Assembly (NCBI GenBank): GCA_963833835.1 | Contig: CAWHZI010000014.1 | Span: 62,001 to 126,000 of the forward strand | DNA: 64,000 nucleotides | Direction: 5' to 3' | Source of the DNA: Bog-532 sp963833835 | GTDB taxonomy: Bacteria > Actinomycetota > Actinomycetes > Streptosporangiales > Streptosporangiaceae | Position numbers and translations under genes: made by a program | Shown: one piece after another, positions 42,299 through 49,792 of the stretch | Layout of the letters: the number at the start of each line of letters is the position of its first letter | Numbering within the stretch: position 1 is the first letter of the stretch | Notes under the pieces: model-generated | Told to the model about the DNA's origin: nothing | Database searches by the model: none | What the model saw: only the letters and a program-made list of their open reading frames with translations

Positions 42299-42763
42299 GT
42301 GTCCCGAGTCCAGCTCGCCCTCAACGTCAACGACATCGACGAGGCGGTCGCTTTCTACTCCAAGCTGTTCGGCACCGAGCCGGCCAAGCGCCGCGACGGC
42401 TACGCCAACTTCGCGATCAGCGAGCCGCCGCTCAAGCTGGTGCTGCTGGAGAACCCCGGCCAGGGCGGCAGCCTCAACCACCTGGGCGTCGAGGTCGCTG
42501 ACACCGCCATCGTGGACGCCGAGCAGGCCCGGCTGGCCGCCGCCGGCCTCGCCTCCGTCGATGAGCACGGCACCACCTGCTGTTACGCCAAGCAGGACAA
42601 GTTCTGGGTGGAGAACACGCCCAACGGTGAGTCCTGGGAGATCTACACCGTGCTGGAAGATAGCCAGACTTTCTACGGCGAGCAGGACGGCCCGGCCTGC
42701 TGCGGCGGGACCGCTGAAGCCCAGCCAGCCGAGGTGACCGTCTCGGCTGGCCCATGCTGCTGA
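42299..42763 (+). CDS. arsI: ArsI/CadI-type C-As lyase
   Basis: A 154-residue vicinal-oxygen-chelate dioxygenase that splits the C-As bond of trivalent organoarsenicals. It closely follows known ArsI: VQLALNVNDIDEAVAFYSKL, GYANFAISEPPLKLVLLENPG, LNHLGVEV with the metal-binding His, the vicinal thiolate pair TTCCYAKQDKFWV and WEIYTVLED with the Glu ligand. The tail adds two more Cys pairs (ACCGG and PCC). GTG 42299 follows GGAGG. The related CadI name reflects induction by cadmium; the arsenic neighbours favour ArsI. Confidence 0.92.
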   Translation: MSRVQLALNVNDIDEAVAFYSKLFGTEPAKRRDGYANFAISEPPLKLVLLENPGQGGSLNHLGVEVADTAIVDAEQARLAAAGLASVDEHGTTCCYAKQDKFWVENTPNGESWEIYTVLEDSQTFYGEQDGPACCGGTAEAQPAEVTVSAGPCC

Positions 42764-42828
42764 GGCCCTCCGGCACCGAGGCCGTCCACGCCGCCGTCAG
42801 GACCGTCACCCGTGGAGGACACCGTCTC

Positions 42829-43227
42829 ATGACCAGTACCCCGGAAGTCCTGTTCGTCTGTATCCACAACGCCGGCCGCTCCCAGATGGCCGCCGCCCTG
42901 CTCGACCGCCAGGCCGCCGGAAAGGTCCGCGTCACCTCGGCCGGCTCCCAGCCCGCCAGCCAGCTCAACCCCGCCGTGGTCGCCGCCATGGCCGAAATTG
43001 GCCTCGACATCTCCCGCGAATACCCCAAGCCCCTGACCACCAGCCAGGTCCAGGCCGCCGACGTCGTCATCACCATGGGCTGCGGCGACACCTGCCCCGT
43101 CTACCCGGGCCAGCGCTACCTCGACTGGGACCTGCCCGACCCCGCCGGCCTTCCCCTGGAAGAAGTCCGCCCCATCCGCGACGAAATCGCCCGCCGCGTC
43201 CGGCAGCTTCTCACCGAACTCACCTAG
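42829..43227 (+). CDS. arsC: Arsenate reductase, low-molecular-weight phosphatase type
   Basis: A 132-residue enzyme that reduces arsenate to arsenite. The P-loop is VLFVCIHNAGRSQMAAALL (CX5R) at residues 8-26, with the Asp loop YLDWDLPDPAG near 100 and redox-type Cys in MGCGDTCPVYPG near 82-90. In actinobacteria such enzymes use mycothiol/mycoredoxin or thioredoxin. ATG 42829 follows GTGGAGGA. It is 65 bases after arsI and likely cotranscribed. Confidence 0.92.
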   Translation: MTSTPEVLFVCIHNAGRSQMAAALLDRQAAGKVRVTSAGSQPASQLNPAVVAAMAEIGLDISREYPKPLTTSQVQAADVVITMGCGDTCPVYPGQRYLDWDLPDPAGLPLEEVRPIRDEIARRVRQLLTELT

Positions 43228-43308
43228 CCGCTGAGGCCCCGTAGGTGCGGGAGCGGCGCTGGCCAGCGCGGGTTGGGATCTCGCCAGCCACGTCCGGGCG
43301 CAGCAGGC

Positions 43309-44139
43309 TCAGGGTGCGGCCAGGGCGGCGACGTCGGATAGGCGGCGGATGTGCTCGTGGCCGTCCGGAGCGGGGCAGAAGCCGTGCGGGTCCAGGTGCA
43401 GCGGGCGGACGCCCGCGGCCAGGGCGCCGGCCACGTCGTAGCGCAGGCTGTCCCCGACGTGCACGACCGTGCTCCGGTCCACGGCGGACAGCCCCAGCGC
43501 GGCCAGAGCCAGCGCGAAGATCTGCGGGTCGGGCTTGGACACGCCAACCACGGCCGAGTCGATGACCACCCCGACGGTGATGCCCTGGGCCTCTCCCCCG
43601 GCGTCGCCGGCGGCGTTGCTCGCGGGCGCGGCCCCGCCGGGGGCGTAACAGACGTCGAGGCGGTCCAGGGCCTGCTCGACCTGGCCGGTCGAGTTGGACA
43701 CGATGCCGACCGGCAGGCCGAGCGCGTTGATCTCGCGCAGCGCCCCGGCGACACCCGGTCCCACCTGGGTCCAGGCGAACCCGTCGGTCAGCCCCACGAT
43801 GTCGCCGGCCACCGCGTCGACGGCGCCGGCGGGCACACCGCAGGCGGCGGCGAAGTCGCGCAGGTACTCCCGCCACCACTGGCCGCCTGGTGGTTCCCGG
43901 CCCGGCCGGTCGCAGTCGGCCATGGCCCGGTAGTGAGCCCGTTCAAGCTCGGCCACGGTGGGCTCCAGCCCGGCGGCATGCAGCGGAGGCAGCAGCAGTT
44001 CCGGGGCGGGGAACAGCAGCACGCCGCCGGCGTCGAGCAGGATCGCGCTGATCGGCCCCGGAGGCGCGCCGGGCTCAGCCGCGCCAGGTTCAGGGCCGCC
44101 AGGCTCAGGGGCGCCGCGCTCAGCGGCGGGGTAGGGCAC
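43309..44139 (-). CDS. HAD-superfamily hydrolase
   Basis: A 276-residue protein. Motifs of the haloacid dehalogenase fold are in order: I as ISAILLDAGGVLLF near residue 31, II as VGIVSNSTG near 143, III as GVSKPDPQIFALAL near 200 and IV as VVHVGDSLRYDVAGA near 223. Motif I has Gly at the position of the second Asp found in phosphatases (DXD), so phosphatase activity is doubtful. The N-terminal 25 residues are Pro/Gly/Glu-rich. GTG 44139 overlaps the end of the diguanylate cyclase gene by 20 bases, and both may be one transcript. Substrate unknown. Confidence 0.8.
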   Translation of the reverse strand: MPYPAAERGAPEPGGPEPGAAEPGAPPGPISAILLDAGGVLLFPAPELLLPPLHAAGLEPTVAELERAHYRAMADCDRPGREPPGGQWWREYLRDFAAACGVPAGAVDAVAGDIVGLTDGFAWTQVGPGVAGALREINALGLPVGIVSNSTGQVEQALDRLDVCYAPGGAAPASNAAGDAGGEAQGITVGVVIDSAVVGVSKPDPQIFALALAALGLSAVDRSTVVHVGDSLRYDVAGALAAGVRPLHLDPHGFCPAPDGHEHIRRLSDVAALAAP

Positions 44140-45538
44140 CGGCCGTCACCCCGTCGGCGTCGCTGGACCGAGGCCGGCTCCGGTGCGGCACCAGGTCCCA
44201 CACGCTGGGCGCGGCCGAAGCTCCCCCGAAGGCGTTGACGTTGGCCGCGGCGCGGGCGCCGCTGGCGCTCAGGCCCCGGGTGGTGCTGATCATCTGCACC
44301 TGGTTCCGGCCGTCCCGCTTGGCCCGGTACAGCGCGGCGTCCGCGGCGCCCAGCAGTTCGCTCAGCTCGCGGGCCGAGCCCGCATCCAGCGCGGCCACCC
44401 CGACCGACACCGTGACCTCGACGTGCTGGCCGTCCTGGGTGATCAGCGACAACCCCGAGATGTGATCGCGGACCCGGTCCGCAATGCGGAACGCGTCCAC
44501 GGCCCGGGTGTGCGGCAACAGCAGCACGAACTCCTCGCCGCCGAACCTCCCGGCCGAGTCGTACTCCCGCAGCACCCCGGGCAGGCAGTGCGCGATCTCC
44601 TTGAGCACTTCGTCACCGAACAGGTGCCCATAGGTGTCGTTGACCAGTTTAAAGAAATCGATGTCAAGGACGGCGACCGCCAGCGCCATGCGGGCCCGGA
44701 CCGCGCGGGCGACCTCCGCCTCGGCTTCGCTCTCCCACGTCCGCGCGTTCAGCAATCCGGTCTTGGCGTCGGTGCGGGACGCTTTGAGCAGCTGTTCGTG
44801 CCGCAGCGACCGCTGCAGCAGGGCCACCAGCGGCAGGGAGAGCGGCGCGAGGAAGATGTTGGTGGCTACCGCGTAGGCCACCAGCGCGCCGATGCACAAC
44901 TCGGCCAGGTCGTTGTAGAGGGGCTCGCGCGCGAAGAACGTTCCGCGGATGTCGACCAGCGGATCTGATCCTCGCAGCGCGAGCATCATGAACGTCTTGT
45001 TGATGACGGTGTGCACGAGCACCGCCATGATCAGCGCGGCACACCACACCAGGCTGTGGATCACGTCGCCCGGCTGCGCCGGTATCAACGAATGGTAGAT
45101 CCAGCGGAACGTCAAGCCCGCCGCGGCGAACGACAGCCCGACCTCCGCCGCGCTGTAGGCCCGCTTGAAGACGGCGATCTTCCGGACCCGCCACTGAAGA
45201 AAGCTGTAGTGCATGACCGTCATGGTCAGGATGTAGATCGGTGGCAGCAAGATCGCCGCGGGCAGCGCCCAGGCGCCGTAGACGTCCTTGATCAGGCCCT
45301 TGTTCTCGCCGACGTGCCGGGTCAGCTCGTCGGTTACCGCTATGCAGCCCAGCAGAAGCGCGAACAGCGTGACGTCGCGGACCTGGAGGTGAACCGTCAC
45401 CGCCGACGCCGCGATGGCGACGAGGTCGCATATGACGGCGGACACGACCACCGCGCCCAGCCAGTGCGGCAGCGTCCAGAATTCCCACGTGCCCACGTCT
45501 TTAGCCCACCGCGTCAACCAGCGGTGAGCACGCTGCAT
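44120..45538 (-). CDS. Membrane diguanylate cyclase (GGDEF)
   Basis: A 472-residue protein making cyclic di-GMP. The N-terminal half has about six hydrophobic membrane segments (for example LGAVVVSAVICDLVAIAASA, LFALLLGCIAVTDEL, LPAAILLPPIYILTMTVM, VWCAALIMAVLVHTVI, LCIGALVAYAVATNIFL) as a probable sensor. The GGDEF domain starts near residue 250; the active site is GGEEF, and REYD five residues before it is a canonical RXXD inhibitory site, so product feedback is expected. A 45-residue disordered tail follows. ATG 45538 follows GGGAGG. No EAL domain is present. Confidence 0.92.
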   Translation of the reverse strand: MQRAHRWLTRWAKDVGTWEFWTLPHWLGAVVVSAVICDLVAIAASAVTVHLQVRDVTLFALLLGCIAVTDELTRHVGENKGLIKDVYGAWALPAAILLPPIYILTMTVMHYSFLQWRVRKIAVFKRAYSAAEVGLSFAAAGLTFRWIYHSLIPAQPGDVIHSLVWCAALIMAVLVHTVINKTFMMLALRGSDPLVDIRGTFFAREPLYNDLAELCIGALVAYAVATNIFLAPLSLPLVALLQRSLRHEQLLKASRTDAKTGLLNARTWESEAEAEVARAVRARMALAVAVLDIDFFKLVNDTYGHLFGDEVLKEIAHCLPGVLREYDSAGRFGGEEFVLLLPHTRAVDAFRIADRVRDHISGLSLITQDGQHVEVTVSVGVAALDAGSARELSELLGAADAALYRAKRDGRNQVQMISTTRGLSASGARAAANVNAFGGASAAPSVWDLVPHRSRPRSSDADGVTAGALPRR

Positions 45539-45818
45539 CGGCACCTCCCTGGCGGTCTGCGCACCTCACGATGCGCAGCATTACGGGACGCACTAACACC
45601 GGATCCGCAATGTCGCTTCAACAATACCCATAGTCAAGCTATGGCTACAGGTCGACACGGCCTTTCGGTGCCCAACCTCGCTATCTGCGCGAAAGTGCCT
45701 ACCGTATGAAATCATCCTGTACTGCACTATTTCCGGCAACCCGCACATTTAGTCACTCTTCATATACGGATAGCAGTCGAACCTTCTGACGCAGGGTGAC
45801 GACAAGAGGAGGGACGCT
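45539..45818. other. Intergenic region before the micro-ORF array
   Basis: This stretch is relatively A+T-rich and has no convincing long gene. A CCATAG-TCAAG-CTATGG dyad lies at 45628-45644. It must hold the leftward diguanylate cyclase promoter and probably the rightward promoter of the heptapeptide array; CATATA near 45761 is a possible -10. Confidence 0.4.
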
Positions 45819-45980
45819 TTGCAGTTCGGCGGCCGATTCGTCACCTATAGATCCCACTCGATTACTGAGAGAAACATAGATGACTGCCGATTCCTAGGGC
45901 TGATCCGTTCAATCCGATCGATCCGACCAATCCGACCGACCGAAGGAGACCGCGACATGCGCGCCGACGCCTGGGGCTGA
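45819..45980 (+). CDS. Possible 53-residue ORF ending in MRADAWG
   Basis: TTG 45819 lies 5 bases after AAGAGGAGGG (45804-45813) and opens a frame that stays in register with the first heptapeptide ORF, ending at its TGA. The peptide starts LQFGGRFVTYRSHSITERN, has an Ile-Arg repeat (LIRSIRSIRPIRP) and ends GDRDMRADAWG. If used, it would be a leader-core type precursor with the heptapeptide at the C-terminus. The TTG start makes it uncertain, since the internal ATG has its own ribosome binding site. Confidence 0.35.
   Translation: MQFGGRFVTYRSHSITERNIDDCRFLGLIRSIRSIRPIRPTEGDRDMRADAWG
45957..45980 (+). CDS. Heptapeptide micro-ORF copy 1 (MRADAWG)
   Basis: ATG CGC GCC GAC GCC TGG GGC TGA. GAAGGAGA lies at 45942-45949. 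Unlike the others it ends in TGA, and it can also be read as the end of a 53-codon frame. Confidence 0.55.
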   Translation: MRADAWG

Positions 45981-46025
45981 CCCGAAGAACCATCCCGTCC
46001 GTTCAAAGAGGAGAGGAAACGCGAC

Positions 46026-46049
46026 ATGCGCGCCGACGCCTGGGGCTAA
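46026..46049 (+). CDS. Heptapeptide micro-ORF copy 2 (MRADAWG)
   Basis: Same seven codons with TAA stop. Its Shine-Dalgarno is AGAGGAGAGG, in flanking DNA unlike that of copies 3-8. Confidence 0.55.
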   Translation: MRADAWG

Positions 46050-46093
46050 ACCCGCCAGCCACCCCACCACCACCACCCAAAGGAGACCGCGAC

Positions 46094-46117
46094 ATGCGCG
46101 CCGACGCCTGGGGCTAA
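46094..46117 (+). CDS. Heptapeptide micro-ORF copy 3 (MRADAWG)
   Basis: First copy preceded by the standard C-rich spacer and AAAGGAGA; TAA stop. Confidence 0.55.
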   Translation: MRADAWG

Positions 46118-46161
46118 ACCCGCCAGCCACCCCACCACCACCACCCAAAGGAGACCGCGAC

Positions 46162-46185
46162 ATGCGCGCCGACGCCTGGGGCTAA
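46162..46185 (+). CDS. Heptapeptide micro-ORF copy 4 (MRADAWG)
   Basis: Exact repeat of copy 3 including spacer and ribosome binding site. Confidence 0.55.
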   Translation: MRADAWG

Positions 46186-46229
46186 ACCCGCCAGCCACCC
46201 CACCACCACCACCCAAAGGAGACCGCGAC

Positions 46230-46253
46230 ATGCGCGCCGACGCCTGGGGCTAA
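46230..46253 (+). CDS. Heptapeptide micro-ORF copy 5 (MRADAWG)
   Basis: Exact repeat of copy 3 including spacer and ribosome binding site. Confidence 0.55.
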   Translation: MRADAWG

Positions 46254-46297
46254 ACCCGCCAGCCACCCCACCACCACCACCCAAAGGAGACCGCGAC

Positions 46298-46321
46298 ATG
46301 CGCGCCGACGCCTGGGGCTAA
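46298..46321 (+). CDS. Heptapeptide micro-ORF copy 6 (MRADAWG)
   Basis: Exact repeat of copy 3 including spacer and ribosome binding site. Confidence 0.55.
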   Translation: MRADAWG

Positions 46322-46365
46322 ACCCGCCAGCCACCCCACCACCACCACCCAAAGGAGACCGCGAC

Positions 46366-46389
46366 ATGCGCGCCGACGCCTGGGGCTAA
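46366..46389 (+). CDS. Heptapeptide micro-ORF copy 7 (MRADAWG)
   Basis: Exact repeat of copy 3 including spacer and ribosome binding site. Confidence 0.55.
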   Translation: MRADAWG

Positions 46390-46433
46390 ACCCGCCAGCC
46401 ACCCCACCACCACCACCCAAAGGAGACCGCGAC

Positions 46434-46457
46434 ATGCGCGCCGACGCCTGGGGCTAA
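46434..46457 (+). CDS. Heptapeptide micro-ORF copy 8 (MRADAWG)
   Basis: Last copy; the sequence diverges right after its TAA. That stop overlaps an ATG (TAATGA) opening a nine-codon frame MTTDSRTAN. Confidence 0.55.
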   Translation: MRADAWG

Positions 46458-46522
46458 TGACAACCGACAGCCGAACGGCCAATTAGCAGGGAGCGCGGGA
46501 ATGAGCGCCGACTGATGGACGA

Positions 46523-46542
46523 CAGGTCGGCAGGGCGACCTG
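46523..46542 (+). terminator. Hairpin after the micro-ORF array
   Basis: CAGGTCG and CGACCTG pair as a 7-bp stem with a 6-base loop. It lies 66 bases beyond the last micro-ORF and may end the array transcript; there is no T tract. Confidence 0.4.
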
Positions 46543-46623
46543 CGAGTAACTACTTCTACCGACGTTGATCCGGGGCTACGCGGGGCGACCGGGTACGAGC
46601 GTGCTTGCAGTGGCGAGTACGTT

Positions 46624-47118
46624 TTAGCGCGCTGGCGCACGTGGCGTGAGCGCGCGGCCCAGCCACAGGCCGGCCACGGCCTGGAGGAGGGCCACGAGCA
46701 GGGTGACCAGTACGCCGGTGAACGCGTACGGCGGCAGGCCCGCGAGGGCGGCGATGACCCGCGCGGTCGCGCCGGCCGGCTGGCCCTGGACTAGCGCGAG
46801 CCAGTACAGCGGTACGCCCCAGCCGATCAGGGTCATGCCCAGGACGGCGGGGAGGGTGTGGCGCAGCCGCCAGCCTTGCCGAGGAGCGATGAGGCCCACG
46901 GCCAGGCCGGCCAGGAACGGAATGAACCACAGCCCGAGTTCGGCCGTGACCGCGATGACGAGGGCCCCGGCCAGCACGACGACCAGCCACCGCCAGGGAC
47001 TGATCCCGGATTGCGGCGAGCCGAACGAGACCCGGCCCCCGCGGCCCCCGCGTCCGCCGCCCAGCTGGCCCCCGAGCCGGTAGCTGCCGCGTTTGCCGAG
47101 CCGCCGCAGGTCAGCCAC
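46624..47118 (-). CDS. Small membrane protein, four TM segments
   Basis: A 164-residue protein with a Gly/Arg-rich N-terminus (GGGRGGRGGRVSF) followed by four hydrophobic segments, about residues 43-60 (WRWLVVVLAGALVIAVTAEL), 62-77, 90-112 (LPAVLGMTLIGWGVPLYWLALV) and 130-155 (FTGVLVTLLVALLQAVAGLWLG). I do not recognise a family. GTG 47118 overlaps the 3-prime end of the acylase gene by eight bases, so it is probably the second gene of that operon. Confidence 0.72.
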   Translation of the reverse strand: MADLRRLGKRGSYRLGGQLGGGRGGRGGRVSFGSPQSGISPWRWLVVVLAGALVIAVTAELGLWFIPFLAGLAVGLIAPRQGWRLRHTLPAVLGMTLIGWGVPLYWLALVQGQPAGATARVIAALAGLPPYAFTGVLVTLLVALLQAVAGLWLGRALTPRAPAR

Positions 47119-49783
47119 GGGTCACCGCCATGGCCGTGGCCGGGCTGGGAGGACGGAGCGTCCAGCGCACCGGACCCGCCGCGGCGCCGGGCGCGGGCAT
47201 GGGCAGCAGGCGATCATCCCACCAGTAATCGATCAGGTTGCTGTACCAGGGTGAGGCCGGGTTCTCGCTCTGGCCGCCGGGGTAGACGCCCTCGGCCAGC
47301 GCCGGGCCGCTCCCCTGGCCGCCAGCGGAACCGGAAGAGCCAGCAGAACCCGATGCGCCGGGGAAGTCGATCACCATCCGCCAGGACGGGCCGACGCTCG
47401 AATTGAGGCCTCCCTCGGCCGCGTCCACCGTCCAGGCGTCGCCGCTGGAGGCGCGCGGCCCGTACCCCAGCCCGGATGCTCCGGTCAGCGACGGGAACTC
47501 CCGGGTGTGCAGCTTGCTCCAGGCCCAGGTCGACGGCGACCCGCCCAGCTTCGACGTCAGGTGGGACACGGCGGTGTCGAACGCCTGCCGCATCACCTGC
47601 GACATCGGGCGATTCGCGCCGGACGGGAGGGTGAACGCGGACAGGGACGGCGGCGAACCGGTACCGGTCGTCCAGGCGTCGAGGTCCTCGGTCAGGCTGG
47701 TCGGCCAGGACGACAGGGCCAGGCCGGCCTGGTCCTTGCTCATCGGGACCTTGGTCGACTTCCACCACGGCTGGAACGTGGCCGATAGGTAGTCACCCCA
47801 GAACGTCCACCAGATCGAGGCCGCGGCCGAGCTGGTCGTCATCTCCTCGTTCCAGTTGGCCAGCTGGTCCACCGCCGACTGCTCGTTCTTGGTCAGGGCA
47901 CCCGACTGGCCCTGGGACTGGCGCAGCGCCGCAACCAGCTTGGGCACGATCGACTGGGCCAGGTTGTCGGTCACGTTGCCCTGCAAGGCGGCGAAGGCGG
48001 CCGGTTTCAGGTTGGACCGGCCCCGCAGGCTGGCGTAGAGCTGGTTGGCCCGGTAGCTGTTGTCGAAGAAGTTTCCGCTGGTCCCGATGTAGTACGGGTA
48101 GGACGAGCCGACCGGCCGCTGGTTGGCCGTGGCGATCACGTGGCCGGGCGGGTCGTACACCTGCGGCACCGCGGCGTAGGGGATGATGCCGTCGATGTCG
48201 TCAGCGCCGGTGCCGGACAGCGGCAGCCACGGGTCGCCGTGCGCGACCTGCGGGTAGTAGCCAGCCGAGATCTCGCCGATGTTCCCGTGGTTGTCGGCGT
48301 AGACGAAGTTCTGGGTGGGCGCGTGCCAGCTGGCCAGCGCGGTCCGGAACTGGGTGAAGTTACCAGCCTGGTTGATGCCGAGCAGCGCGGTGAGGTCGGG
48401 GGACGGCACGTTGCCCATCCAGTCCACGGCCATCGTCTGGCCAGCCTGGGTCATGATCGGCCCGTGCACGGTGATGTGCACGGTCAGCGATCTGGTCGAG
48501 CCGCCGCGGACCGGGATCGTGTAGTGCACGGTCGACATCGGCCGCCAGGCGCCCCGCCAGTAGTACTGGCCCGGGTGGCTCCGGCTGGTCTGCTCGGCGT
48601 AGAACAGCGCGCCCTGGTTCTGAGTGTCGGTCAGCGACCAGGCGATGTGCTGGTTGTGCCCGATCAGGACGCCGGGCACCCCGGGTACGGTGACCCCGCT
48701 GACGTCCAGGCCTGGGGCGGAGATGGCGGTCTGGTACCAGATGGACGGCAGCGTCTGCGGCAGGTGCGGGTCCCCGGCCAGGATGGCGCCGTGCCCGTCC
48801 ACCACGGGCCCGTTCGCCGCCCAGGCGTTGCTGTCCGGCTCGCGGTGCACGAGCCCGGCCGGTAGCCGGCTGATCTGGGCCAGCAGCTGGCCCGCCGCTT
48901 CACTGACCGCCGATGAAGATGATGAATTAATGACGCTGCGCGGCGAGGAGGACGAGGTCGTGGCGGCCGTTACCGGCGGGACCGAACTGGCGGCATCCGG
49001 TGCCACCTTGGTCAGGCCGAGATTGCGGTACGGCCCGGGGTCGAACGGGCTCTGCTGGTTGGCCGGATTGACCGGGAACCAGGCCATGGTCTTGGCCGCG
49101 CCGAGCGACTTTTCCAGCAGTGCGTAGTCCAGCGGGGTGGTGGTGAAGTCGAGCTCCTGGGTCAGCACGCCCTGGATGACCAGCGAGTCGACCGGGGTCC
49201 AGGCCGACGGGTAGACCCGGGCCAGGGAGAACTCGGCCGGCCAGTTACCGGCCGTCCGGACCTGGGCGATGTCATCGTTGACCCCCTGGGCGAAGCTGAG
49301 CAGGGCCTGCCCAGCCGCGCTGGACCGGGAGGTGGCGGCCCACTCCCGCTGGGCGGTGCGCAGCAACCCGAGCCGCAGTTCGAACTCGTCCGAACCCAGT
49401 TGGCTGGGGCCGGCCAGCTGGGCTAGCCGGCCTTCGCCCAGGCGGCGCTCGCTGTCCATCTCGGCCAGCCGGAACCGGGCCTGCACGTACCCCAGGGCCA
49501 GGTAGGCGTCGTGGTCGGTGGCGGCCTGGATGGACGGCACGCCCTGGGCGCTGAACGACACCGCGACCGGGTGCTGCAGGCCGGTCAGGTGCAGCGTCTG
49601 CGCCCCGGGGAGCCCGGCGCCCGAGGCTGAGGTCCAGGCGCCCCGCCCGGGGTCCAGGACCGCCCCGAGCGGCGGGATCGTGCCGACGCCGGCTGCCATG
49701 ACCCACAGCAGCAGCCCGGACACCACGAGCGCGAAGGCCACGTTGACGGCACGGCCGACGCGCCGGCGCCGGACAATTCGCAT
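47111..49783 (-). CDS. Penicillin acylase-family N-terminal-nucleophile hydrolase
   Basis: An 890-residue secreted or membrane-anchored hydrolase. A TM/signal segment (VNVAFALVVSGLLLWVMAAG) follows a basic N-terminus. The alpha-chain part has GYVQARFRLAEMDSERRLGEGRLAQL, and the self-cleavage region is EPDSNAWAANGPVVDGHGAILAGDPHL, in which Ser of SNAW near residue 315 should become the beta-chain nucleophile. HNQHIAWSLTDTQNQGALFYAE follows as in the family. Members cleave amides such as beta-lactam side chains or acyl-homoserine lactones; substrate unknown. It precedes the small membrane protein gene. Confidence 0.9.
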   Translation of the reverse strand: MRIVRRRRVGRAVNVAFALVVSGLLLWVMAAGVGTIPPLGAVLDPGRGAWTSASGAGLPGAQTLHLTGLQHPVAVSFSAQGVPSIQAATDHDAYLALGYVQARFRLAEMDSERRLGEGRLAQLAGPSQLGSDEFELRLGLLRTAQREWAATSRSSAAGQALLSFAQGVNDDIAQVRTAGNWPAEFSLARVYPSAWTPVDSLVIQGVLTQELDFTTTPLDYALLEKSLGAAKTMAWFPVNPANQQSPFDPGPYRNLGLTKVAPDAASSVPPVTAATTSSSSPRSVINSSSSSAVSEAAGQLLAQISRLPAGLVHREPDSNAWAANGPVVDGHGAILAGDPHLPQTLPSIWYQTAISAPGLDVSGVTVPGVPGVLIGHNQHIAWSLTDTQNQGALFYAEQTSRSHPGQYYWRGAWRPMSTVHYTIPVRGGSTRSLTVHITVHGPIMTQAGQTMAVDWMGNVPSPDLTALLGINQAGNFTQFRTALASWHAPTQNFVYADNHGNIGEISAGYYPQVAHGDPWLPLSGTGADDIDGIIPYAAVPQVYDPPGHVIATANQRPVGSSYPYYIGTSGNFFDNSYRANQLYASLRGRSNLKPAAFAALQGNVTDNLAQSIVPKLVAALRQSQGQSGALTKNEQSAVDQLANWNEEMTTSSAAASIWWTFWGDYLSATFQPWWKSTKVPMSKDQAGLALSSWPTSLTEDLDAWTTGTGSPPSLSAFTLPSGANRPMSQVMRQAFDTAVSHLTSKLGGSPSTWAWSKLHTREFPSLTGASGLGYGPRASSGDAWTVDAAEGGLNSSVGPSWRMVIDFPGASGSAGSSGSAGGQGSGPALAEGVYPGGQSENPASPWYSNLIDYWWDDRLLPMPAPGAAAGPVRWTLRPPSPATAMAVTRG

Positions 49784-49792
49784 CCGCCGACG

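Larger units (their letters stand above)
45941..46457 (+). repeat. Tandem array of heptapeptide micro-ORFs, 68-bp period
   Basis: Eight copies of ATG...TAA/TGA encoding MRADAWG begin at 45957, 46026, 46094, 46162, 46230, 46298, 46366 and 46434. From 46020 the units repeat exactly every 68 bases: micro-ORF (24 bases), C-rich spacer with CCACCCCACCACCACCACCC, then AAAGGAGA and CCGCGAC before the next ATG. Copies 1 and 2 have different spacers (and copy 2 a different Shine-Dalgarno, AGAGGAGAGG) but the same coding bases. There are no unique spacers, so it is not CRISPR. The period is not a multiple of three, so copies cannot be one repeat protein. Confidence 0.95.

Noticed and set aside
45941..46457. 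Array interpreted as CRISPR
   Set aside because: The whole 68-bp unit repeats exactly, without unique spacers, there are no cas genes, and the repeats contain start/stop codons and Shine-Dalgarno sequences.
46046..46640. Minus-strand ORFs of about 61 residues (MSRSPLGGGGGVAGGF...) repeated through the array
   Set aside because: They are the antisense of the 68-bp repeat. They lack ribosome binding sites, overlap each other head to tail and simply cycle frames because 68 is not a multiple of three.
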